Positions 1 to 6,575 of a stretch of 6,575 nt of DNA are shown here, piece by piece. Numbering within the stretch: the stretch's first letter is position 1; the number at the start of each line of letters is the position of its first letter. Source of the stretch: Gammaproteobacteria bacterium (lineage in GTDB: Bacteria > Pseudomonadota > Gammaproteobacteria > UBA5335 > SLRW01); the NCBI GenBank assembly GCA_007130745.1, contig SLRW01000155.1, forward strand, positions 1 to 6,575, in the 5' to 3' direction. The notes beneath the pieces were generated by a model. The model made no database searches. It saw only the letters and a program-made list of their open reading frames with translations, and was not told the origin of the DNA. Position numbers and translations under genes: made by a program.

Positions 1-429
1 CACCATGGTCAGCCATACGGTGGCAGGCGTCAGCCATAGCACCATGGGCAGTTCCTGGCTGTGGAGGAAGTTGGTTACCACCAGGAAATAGCCCAGAAAG
101 ACCAGCAGCAAGGCGTCGCGCCGCCCGCGCAGTTCCATCAGCTTGAGCGCAACCATGGTCACCAGCAGGGCGGTGCCGGCTTCCTGGCTGTTGAGCTGGC
201 CGTAGGTCAGGAAAATGCCTGCGCCGCAGACGATGGCCACGAGAGCCAATGCCCAGCGGCGGGGATTGCGCCAGCCGCGCCGCAGGGCTACCGTACGCCA
301 GCAGCCGCAGAGGACCACCAGTGCGGTAATCCATATCGGCAGGTGCTGGACCTGGGGCAGGATCACCAGCGCCAGGGCAATCATCACCTGATCGATCTTG
401 TGGTAGTGGAGCATGCTGCTGGTGGCCAT
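1..429 (-). CDS. TgpA-type transglutaminase-like membrane protein, N-terminal part (DUF3488), cut by window edge
   Basis: Only the first 143 residues are present; the gene runs off the left edge. What is visible is a membrane domain: a short basic start (MATSSMLHYHKIDQ), then hydrophobic stretches at about residues 14-26, 30-43, 59-76, 84-99, 105-122 and 127-143. The run around residues 82-125 (QEAGTALLV, LKLMELRGRRDALLL, YFLVVTNFL) is characteristic of the DUF3488 N-terminal domain of TgpA-like proteins. In full-length members an extracytoplasmic transglutaminase-like domain follows; it would lie outside this window and is inferred. The family is inner-membrane and is usually encoded beside MoxR and DUF58 genes, as here. 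The start ATG shares one base with the DUF58 stop (TGATG), and a strong Shine-Dalgarno sits six bases upstream. The catalytic residues cannot be checked because they are not in the window. Confidence 0.88.
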   Translation of the reverse strand, partial: MATSSMLHYHKIDQVMIALALVILPQVQHLPIWITALVVLCGCWRTVALRRGWRNPRRWALALVAIVCGAGIFLTYGQLNSQEAGTALLVTMVALKLMELRGRRDALLLVFLGYFLVVTNFLHSQELPMVLWLTPATVWLTMV

Positions 430-1397
430 CAGCTATCCTCCCGCGGGAACAGCGCCAGAGCCTGCAGGCAGCGCTCACGGTGGGCCGCCCCCGAGGCGGG
501 TTCAATAGTCTTGTCCGGCAGACGCAGACCGTAAACCAGGTGGCGGGAATCGCAGTCCAGAACCCAGCGACAGAGAACGGACAAGCGGGTTTCAACGGGT
601 CGGGGCGCGAGGCTTTCCCAGTCCAGCCAGCGCCGCTCGTCCAGGGGTTCGGCGAACAGCTTGGTGGTCAGCCCTTGCTCCCGCGCCAGCGCCTGCCATG
701 AAATATGTCGCCAGGGGTCTCCCTGGCGATAATCCCGCAGCCCGTGAAAATCCTCCTGGCCGCCGCTGTGCTCCGAGGCCTGGTGGCCCTGGTCGCCATG
801 GGTGGCGGGAATAGCCGGCGCGGCCGTGGACGGTTGCGGATAAACCAGCGCAGTCATCTCCAGTTTGATCGGGCTCCAGGCCCGGAACAGCCCCAGCGGG
901 TAGCGGCAGGCGAGATGAAACCGTGGCGCACGGAATGGTCCCCTTCGGAGGGCAGGGCAGGGCAGGAAAACAACTGCACTGGCGCCGGGGGGGAGGTCGC
1001 AGCGGTCTCGGGTGCCCTCGCTGGTGTCCAGCTCCAGGCCATGACGCGGTCTTCTGCCCGGGTTTTCAAGGCGTACGCGAAAGCGCAGGGTGTCGCCGAC
1101 GAATACCGGCTCGGCACCCAGGCCGCTGACCTTCAGGCCCAATAGATTACGATGGGTATGGTGCATGGCGACCAGGCCCATGGCGCCGAGCAAAAAGCCG
1201 ACTCCAAAGGCCATGCTGTTGCTGTAGTTCATGGCGCTGAGCAGAATGATAAAGATCATCAGGGCAAAGACCAGCCCGGCGCCGCTGGGCAGGATATAGA
1301 TACGCCGACCGTTGAGGCTGAGCGTGCCGCGCACGGCAGGGTTGCGCCGGCGCATCCAGTCACGGTATTGCGAATTGGCCCAGGCGCGCAGTCGCAT
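429..1397 (-). CDS. DUF58 family membrane protein of the MoxR operon
   Basis: A 322-residue protein matching the DUF58 family. After a basic N-terminus it has two membrane segments (about 34-55 and 61-79). The stretch NYSNSMAFGVGFLLGAMGLVAM followed by HTHRNLLGL (broken here to keep motifs short) is typical of the family. The DUF58 signature lies near the C-terminal part, ending GLRDYRQGDPWRHISW at residues 219-234, where the Arg-Asp-Tyr, Gly-Asp and Ile-x-Trp positions are kept. The domain between (about 80-215) is a beta-rich soluble region by family precedent. Biochemical function is not established; co-occurrence with MoxR ATPases suggests a role in assembling or activating envelope proteins. 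The ATG lies one base after the moxR stop and has no visible Shine-Dalgarno, so initiation probably depends on ribosomes finishing moxR. A seven-C run and a CTGCC-type pentamer repeat occur inside the gene, but the frame is intact. Confidence 0.9.
   Translation of the reverse strand: MRLRAWANSQYRDWMRRRNPAVRGTLSLNGRRIYILPSGAGLVFALMIFIILLSAMNYSNSMAFGVGFLLGAMGLVAMHHTHRNLLGLKVSGLGAEPVFVGDTLRFRVRLENPGRRPRHGLELDTSEGTRDRCDLPPGASAVVFLPCPALRRGPFRAPRFHLACRYPLGLFRAWSPIKLEMTALVYPQPSTAAPAIPATHGDQGHQASEHSGGQEDFHGLRDYRQGDPWRHISWQALAREQGLTTKLFAEPLDERRWLDWESLAPRPVETRLSVLCRWVLDCDSRHLVYGLRLPDKTIEPASGAAHRERCLQALALFPREDS
436..442 (-). promoter_or_regulatory. Strong ribosome binding site for the TgpA-like gene
   Basis: On the minus strand this reads GGGAGGA, with six bases to the ATG at 429. 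It lies inside the last codons of the DUF58 gene (…REDS-stop). It fixes the start of the downstream gene and suggests coupled translation through the TGATG junction. Confidence 0.75.
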
Positions 1398-1398
1398 G

Positions 1399-2319
1399 TC
1401 AGGGAACGGGGACAGCCTCGATTAATTCCGGCACGGACGCTTGCGCTGCGCCATTATCCTGCTCCGGACTCAACGCCTGCAGACGGTGGCCCACAACCGG
1501 CTGCAGGATCGCCTGTACGTCTTCGGGCAATACGGCATTGCGGCCGTCGACCAGTGCCCAGGCGCGTGCCGCACGCAGCAGCGCCAGACCGGCGCGGGGC
1601 GATAACCCCAGGCGATAATGCCCGCATTCACGGGTATGTCGGAGAATGGCCTGGACGTATTCCACCAGGGCGTCGGAAACGCGAACTTGCCGCGCCTGCT
1701 CGCGCAAATTGACCAGTTCGGCCGTATCGACAGCCTGGTTCAGCCGCCGCAGCAGTTCACGGCGGTCTTCACCTCGAAGCAGATCACGTTCGGCGGCGGC
1801 GTCCGGGTAGCCCAGACTGATACGCATCAAAAAGCGGTCGAGTTGGGACTCGGGCAGCGGGAAAGTGCCCAGCTGATGCACCGGGTTCTGGGTGGCGATC
1901 ACGAAAAACGGTTCCGGCAGCGCGCGGGTTTCGCCATCAATAGTGACTTGTTGTTCTTCCATGGCTTCAAGCAGGGCGCTTTGGGTCTTGGGTGTGGCAC
2001 GGTTAACCTCGTCGGCCAGCACCATTTGCGAGAAAATCGGGCCGGGGTGAAATCGGAAGCTGCCCTCGCTGCGGTCATAGACCGAGGTGCCGATGATATC
2101 GCCGGGTAACAGGTCACTGGTGAACTGGATGCGCTGGTAATCCAGTCCCATAGTCCTGGCCAGAGCCTGGGCCAGTGTGGTTTTTCCAACCCCGGGAATA
2201 TCCTCGATCAGCAGATGGCCGCCGGCCAGCAGGCAGCTGATAGCCTGACGAATGGCCGTGTTTTTGCCGAGAATAATCTCGCCGGTTTGTTCGATGGCGT
2301 TGTTGATGGCCTTGCTCAT
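1399..2319 (-). CDS. MoxR-family AAA+ ATPase
   Basis: A 306-residue MoxR ATPase, the usual family length. Visible ATPase motifs in order: Walker A GVGKTT at 43-48, Walker B VLADE at 100-104, sensor-1 asparagine in IATQNP (N145), arginine finger in ESQLDRF (R162), and sensor 2 in GLSPRAG (R242) within the C-terminal helical lid. All key residues are present, so it should be active. MoxR proteins are hexameric, cytoplasmic, chaperone-like ATPases that work with partner genes nearby, here DUF58 and TgpA-like membrane proteins in one operon. The ATG at 2319 (MSKAINNAIEQ) was chosen because family homology starts there. An in-frame reading extends further upstream (to 2448), but that part (MCHLLYCRAAASG…) looks like translated leader and collides with the divergent gene. 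The Shine-Dalgarno at 2319 is weak. An extended -10 promoter candidate lies about 75 bp upstream. Confidence 0.93.
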   Translation of the reverse strand: MSKAINNAIEQTGEIILGKNTAIRQAISCLLAGGHLLIEDIPGVGKTTLAQALARTMGLDYQRIQFTSDLLPGDIIGTSVYDRSEGSFRFHPGPIFSQMVLADEVNRATPKTQSALLEAMEEQQVTIDGETRALPEPFFVIATQNPVHQLGTFPLPESQLDRFLMRISLGYPDAAAERDLLRGEDRRELLRRLNQAVDTAELVNLREQARQVRVSDALVEYVQAILRHTRECGHYRLGLSPRAGLALLRAARAWALVDGRNAVLPEDVQAILQPVVGHRLQALSPEQDNGAAQASVPELIEAVPVP

Positions 2320-2356
2320 GGGGTAATGGTATCCGTGTCGCGGTTTGCCATGGGCG

Positions 2357-2370
2357 GCCCGGTTCCGGGC
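2357..2370. repeat. GC-rich palindrome in the moxR leader
   Basis: GCCCGGTTCCGGGC reads as two six-base complementary arms around TT; as RNA it would fold as about five G-C pairs closed by a four-base loop. It sits in the divergent intergenic region, between the proposed moxR -10 element and the moxR start, so it would lie in the moxR 5' leader. A function as operator or mRNA structure is possible but unproven. Confidence 0.5.
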
Positions 2371-2392
2371 GCATGATAAAATGCTGCCCTGA

Positions 2393-2401
2393 ATCATAGC
2401 A
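2393..2401 (-). promoter_or_regulatory. Candidate extended -10 promoter for the moxR operon
   Basis: The minus strand reads TGCTATGAT: a TATGAT hexamer (five of six matches to the sigma-70 -10 consensus) preceded by the TGn extended -10 motif. No convincing -35 box is found 16-18 bp upstream, which is tolerable for extended -10 promoters. Transcription would start near 2386 and give a leader of roughly 67 bases before the moxR ATG. The site is in the right place, between two divergent genes, but the call rests on motif reading only. Confidence 0.4.
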
Positions 2402-2434
2402 GTTGGTATGCCACTGGCGGCAGCCCGGCAATAC

Positions 2435-2440
2435 AGAAGG
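2435..2440 (+). promoter_or_regulatory. Ribosome binding site deciding the DUF2970 start
   Basis: AGAAGG lies six bases before the ATG at 2447. This favours that ATG over the in-frame ATG at 2408, which has no comparable Shine-Dalgarno and would add 13 residues not expected in the family. Confidence 0.7.
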
Positions 2441-2446
2441 TGGCAC

Positions 2447-2677
2447 ATGAACGACCAGCGTGATCAGCAGCAGGACCGCACGCCGGGATTCTGGCAAGTA
2501 CTTGGCAGCGTGCTGGCGGCGTTTTTCGGTGTGCAGAGCGAACGCAATCGCGCTCGCGACTTTACTCACGGCCGGCCCATTCACTACATTCTGGTGGGGC
2601 TGGGCGTAACCGTGGTGCTGGTGTTGTTGTTGTGGGGTGTGGTGCGCCTGGTGCTGCACAGCGCCGGAGTGAACTGA
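2447..2677 (+). CDS. DUF2970 family small membrane protein
   Basis: A 76-residue protein with the DUF2970 pattern. A charged, glutamine-rich N-terminus (MNDQRDQQQDRT) is followed by the conserved block FWQVLGSVLAAFFGVQSE (residues 15-32) and RNRARDFTHGRP (33-44). A single strong membrane helix follows at about 47-70, with a short tail after it. Proteins of this family occur widely in Beta- and Gammaproteobacteria; their function is unknown. The gene is transcribed away from moxR and is followed within a few bases by a terminator-like hairpin, so it looks monocistronic. No clear sigma-70 promoter with correct spacing was found upstream: a TAAAAT hexamer at 2377-2382 is the best -10 match, but the nearest -35-like TTGCCA (2345-2350) is 26 bp away. 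It is unlikely to be functionally linked to the moxR operon beyond sharing the intergenic region. Confidence 0.85.
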   Translation: MNDQRDQQQDRTPGFWQVLGSVLAAFFGVQSERNRARDFTHGRPIHYILVGLGVTVVLVLLLWGVVRLVLHSAGVN

Positions 2678-2680
2678 ACT

Positions 2681-2702
2681 GCTCCCGTATCCGGGAGCGT
2701 TT
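2681..2702 (+). terminator. Terminator-like hairpin after the DUF2970 gene
   Basis: GCTCCCG (2681-2687) pairs with CGGGAGC (2692-2698) around a four-base loop TATC, three bases after the DUF2970 stop. It is followed by GTTTC, a short and imperfect T-tract. Position and GC-rich stem fit an intrinsic terminator; the weak T-run lowers certainty. Confidence 0.6.
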
Positions 2703-2707
2703 CAGAA

Positions 2708-2744
2708 TTCAGGTCTTAAGACGTCTTAAAACCTAAGACCTGAA
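2708..2744. repeat. Nested palindromes: 11-bp inverted repeat enclosing and overlapping a 24-bp near-palindrome
   Basis: TTCAGGTCTTA (2708-2718) and TAAGACCTGAA (2734-2744) are perfect inverted arms separated by 15 bases. Overlapping them, 2711-2734 is itself a palindrome with 11 of 12 pairs matching, whose 14-bp core TTAAGACGTCTTAA (2716-2729) is perfect. The two pairings compete, giving two mutually exclusive hairpins. The patch is AT-rich against a GC-rich background and lies between the terminator-like hairpin and the next gene. It may be an operator, a small repeat element or a degenerate remnant; no known family could be assigned. Confidence 0.65.
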
Positions 2745-2759
2745 GCCTAAAGCTTAAGC
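2725..2759. repeat. Degenerate 7-bp tandem repeat, about five units
   Basis: Read in sevens the stretch is CTTAAAA, CCTAAGA, CCTGAAG, CCTAAAG, CTTAAGC, close to a consensus CCTRAAG. The middle three units agree best. Related sequence in opposite orientation (AGGTCTT) precedes it at 2711-2717, which is what creates the inverted repeats here. Short degenerate heptamer arrays of this type often arise by slippage or recombination; no coding frame uses it. Confidence 0.55.
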
Positions 2760-2761
2760 TT
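2750..2761. repeat. 12-bp perfect palindrome
   Basis: AAGCTTAAGCTT is self-complementary over all 12 bases and also a direct repeat of AAGCTT. It follows directly from the heptamer units and lies about 79 bp upstream of the small plus-strand gene at 2840. It could be a protein-binding site or just a by-product of the repeat. Confidence 0.5.
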
Positions 2762-2827
2762 GGTAAAACAGGGTTTGAATTATCTGTAGCAATCCCCATG
2801 ATGAGGGGTAGTGGAGCGCAATGGACG

Positions 2828-2832
2828 AGGAG
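2828..2832 (+). promoter_or_regulatory. Ribosome binding site deciding the start of the small RHH-like gene
   Basis: AGGAG, within GAGGAG, sits seven bases before the ATG at 2840. This supports that start over the in-frame ATGs at 2798 and 2801, which lack a Shine-Dalgarno and lie in a short GC hairpin (CCCC at 2794-2797, GGGG at 2805-2808). Confidence 0.75.
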
Positions 2833-2839
2833 TAGTGAG

Positions 2840-3175
2840 ATGTCCGTACGCGATCTGTACCGTCAATGGGAGACACAGGCAGCTGCGCCGCTAACGCGGC
2901 AGGAATACAGGGTGCGGTTGCCCGAGCATGATGCTGCCCGGATTGAAGCGCTGGCCGAGATGTATCCGCTGCGTTCGCGAGAACAGCTGATTACCGAATT
3001 GCTTTCGGCAGCGCTGGATGATCTGGAGCAGTTTTTTCCTTACCAGGAAGGGGAGCGCATTGTCAGCGAAGACGAGCAGGGCGATCCGGTGTTCGAGGAT
3101 GCCGGGCCGACGACTCGTTTCGTCAGCCTCAGTCGGGCCCATCAAACGCGCCTGCGTAGACAGGATAAGGGCTGA
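2840..3175 (+). CDS. Small acidic protein with ribbon-helix-helix-like core; resembles 'type 1 pili tip component / pilin assembly' family
   Basis: A 111-residue soluble protein without signal peptide or membrane segment. Residues 1-20 form a short N-terminal part (MSVRDLYRQWETQAA). Then comes a pattern of strand (EYRVRLP, 22-28), helix (AARIEALAEMYP, 32-43) and helix (SREQLITELLSAALDDLEQF, 46-65). That spacing is what one expects of a ribbon-helix-helix (Arc/MetJ-type) fold, and it is inferred from pattern only. The C-terminal part (68-92) is acidic and ends in a basic tail (RLRRQDK). From memory, similar pseudomonad proteins carry the annotation 'type 1 pili tip component' or 'pilin assembly protein', but nothing in the sequence suggests export or a pilus role. 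The gene converges on valS with only five bases between stops, has its own leader, and no obvious partner gene. Function should be treated as unknown. Confidence 0.75.
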   Translation: MSVRDLYRQWETQAAAPLTRQEYRVRLPEHDAARIEALAEMYPLRSREQLITELLSAALDDLEQFFPYQEGERIVSEDEQGDPVFEDAGPTTRFVSLSRAHQTRLRRQDKG

Positions 3176-3180
3176 TTCAA

Positions 3181-3187
<7 letters not shown>
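3169..3187. terminator. Hairpin shared by convergent stop codons
   Basis: GGGCTGAT (3169-3176) pairs perfectly with ATCAGCCC (3180-3187) around a three-base loop. The plus-strand stop TGA (3173-3175) is in one arm, and the valS stop (3181-3183, minus strand) is in the other. The hairpin is positioned to end or protect both transcripts, but neither side has a proper T-tract, so a true bidirectional intrinsic terminator is only a possibility. Confidence 0.45.
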
Positions 3188-5973
<2,786 letters not shown>

Positions 5974-5989
5974 TGACGGGTTTCCAGCG

Positions 5990-6421
5990 TCAGGTATCAA
6001 GTTCGTGGGTTTTCAGAGCGTAGCCCCGGTCACGGTAAAAGCGGTAGCGTTCGCGCGCCTGTTGGCGTTGCGTGTCGTCGCCGGCCACCGGCTCAGCCAG
6101 GCGCTCAAAGGCGCCAAAAAACACCGGTACTTCATCACTGAGGTTAATGATCACGTCATGCAATCGTAGTTCCGGTTCCGGGTCGTGCCCGATCAGCACC
6201 GGGCTGACTCCGTCATCTTCGGTCGCCAGGGTGTGCGGGATGAAGCTGGCGTCGCGAAAAGTCCACAACATTCGATCGCACTGCGCAGCCTGTTTAGCCG
6301 AGGCTGTGTGGATATAGACCTTGTGCCCGCTGCGCCAGGCTTTTTCCGTAATCCGGCAGGCCAGCGCCATGCGGGCGGTATCCTCGTGCGCCTTGCTGAG
6401 ATAAAAGCCCACTCGTGTCAT
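5990..6421 (-). CDS. holC: DNA polymerase III subunit chi
   Basis: A 143-residue protein (E. coli chi is 147) with the HolC pattern: N-terminal VGFYLSKAHEDTARMALACRITEKAW (residues 4-29, given in parts: strand VGFYL, then a helix), KVYIHTAS near 34-41, DRMLWTFRDASFIPH near 49-63, then a short variable stretch with PVLIG, and VIINLSDEVPVFFGAFERLAE toward the C-terminus (strand VIINL and helix FERL). Chi belongs to the clamp-loader complex; with psi it links the loader to single-stranded DNA-binding protein at the replication fork. The ATG overlaps the pepA stop in an ATGA arrangement, implying translational coupling. GGAA lies eight bases upstream of the ATG. The pepA-holC-valS order is a classic gammaproteobacterial arrangement and supports the call. 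Confidence 0.96.
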   Translation of the reverse strand: MTRVGFYLSKAHEDTARMALACRITEKAWRSGHKVYIHTASAKQAAQCDRMLWTFRDASFIPHTLATEDDGVSPVLIGHDPEPELRLHDVIINLSDEVPVFFGAFERLAEPVAGDDTQRQQARERYRFYRDRGYALKTHELDT

Positions 6422-6575
6422 CGGCGGTTCCGCTGCCTGTTCGCCTGCGCTATTAGCCAGGTGGTGAGCAGGCCCACCGGGCGCCCGGTGGCGCCCTTGT
6501 TGGCGCCGGAGTGCCAGGCACTGCCGGCGATATCCAGATGCGCCCAGCGCTGATCACGCACAAAGCGGGCCAGGA
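6418..6575 (-). CDS. pepA: Leucyl aminopeptidase (cytosol aminopeptidase, M17), C-terminal end, cut by window edge
   Basis: Only the last 51 residues and the stop are in the window; most of the gene lies beyond the right edge. The visible end reads LARFVRDQRWAHLDIAGSAW, then HSGANKGATGRPVGLLTTWL and a short basic tail (ANRQRNRR). The HLDIAG-AW and KGATGRPV elements are the conserved C-terminal signature of M17 leucine aminopeptidases, which are hexameric two-metal enzymes that remove N-terminal residues from peptides; in E. coli PepA also binds DNA (cer recombination, carAB control). The metal ligands are upstream and not visible. The stop TGA overlaps the holC ATG by four bases. The call is based on the C-terminus plus gene order. 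Confidence 0.93.
   Translation of the reverse strand, partial: LARFVRDQRWAHLDIAGSAWHSGANKGATGRPVGLLTTWLIAQANRQRNRR

Noticed and set aside
10..38. Short direct repeat CAGCCATA at the left edge
   Set aside because: It only reflects a repeated Trp-Leu-Thr in the membrane segment of the TgpA-like protein and needs no other explanation.
61..1712. Plus-strand open frames opposite the TgpA-like, DUF58 and moxR genes
   Set aside because: All are shadows of recognised minus-strand genes, with atypical amino acid composition and no supporting ribosome sites or domain patterns.
2320..2448. N-terminal extension of MoxR by 43 residues to an upstream in-frame ATG
   Set aside because: The extension is Cys-rich and low in similarity to the family, has the candidate promoter inside it, and overlaps the start of the divergent DUF2970 gene; family homology begins at the ATG at 2319.
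2775..2802. Possible sigma-70 promoter (TTGAAT, 16 bp, CATGAT) for the small plus-strand gene
   Set aside because: Each hexamer matches consensus at only four of six positions; such matches are common by chance, so it was not listed, although its placement 38 bp before the start is reasonable.
5974..6000. valS starting at a TTG nine codons upstream
   Set aside because: It would overlap holC by 11 bases and adds residues not typical of ValRS; the ATG at 5973 has a suitable GGAAA upstream and the expected MEKTYNPHAIE start.

Overview
The window reads as an ordinary chromosomal segment of a GC-rich gammaproteobacterium. The best clue is the housekeeping block pepA-holC-valS on the minus strand, an order common in Pseudomonas and its relatives. 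A DUF2970 protein and a small acidic protein resembling the pseudomonad 'type 1 pili tip component / pilin assembly' family point the same way (Pseudomonadales/Oceanospirillales-like, for example Marinobacter- or Alcanivorax-type). The genus cannot be fixed from sequence reading alone. Both window edges cut through genes.

Layout, right to left on the minus strand: the C-terminal end of pepA (leucyl aminopeptidase) overlaps holC (DNA polymerase III chi) by four bases. valS (valyl-tRNA synthetase, 930 aa) follows 16 bp after holC. valS ends five bases from the stop of a plus-strand gene that converges on it, a 111-aa protein with a ribbon-helix-helix-like core. Both stop codons lie inside one short perfect hairpin.

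The middle (about 2678-2839) is the only notable non-coding stretch. It carries a terminator-like hairpin, then a compact AT-rich patch of nested palindromes and degenerate 7-bp tandem units, then the leader of the small plus-strand gene. Left of this is a plus-strand DUF2970 membrane protein gene, with a 127-bp divergent intergenic region separating it from the minus-strand moxR operon.

Left part, minus strand: moxR (AAA+ ATPase), a DUF58 membrane protein and a TgpA-type transglutaminase-like protein (5' part only). These are packed with a 1-bp gap and a 1-bp overlap and look translationally coupled. This trio is a known conserved arrangement in which the MoxR chaperone-like ATPase is thought to act on envelope partners.

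No mobile element, CRISPR array, tRNA or rRNA was seen, and there is no evidence of a new defence or biosynthetic system. The items worth a second look are the palindromic/heptamer patch, the stop-codon hairpin, slippage-prone tracts in the DUF58 gene, the moxR leader, and the poorly understood small RHH-like protein.
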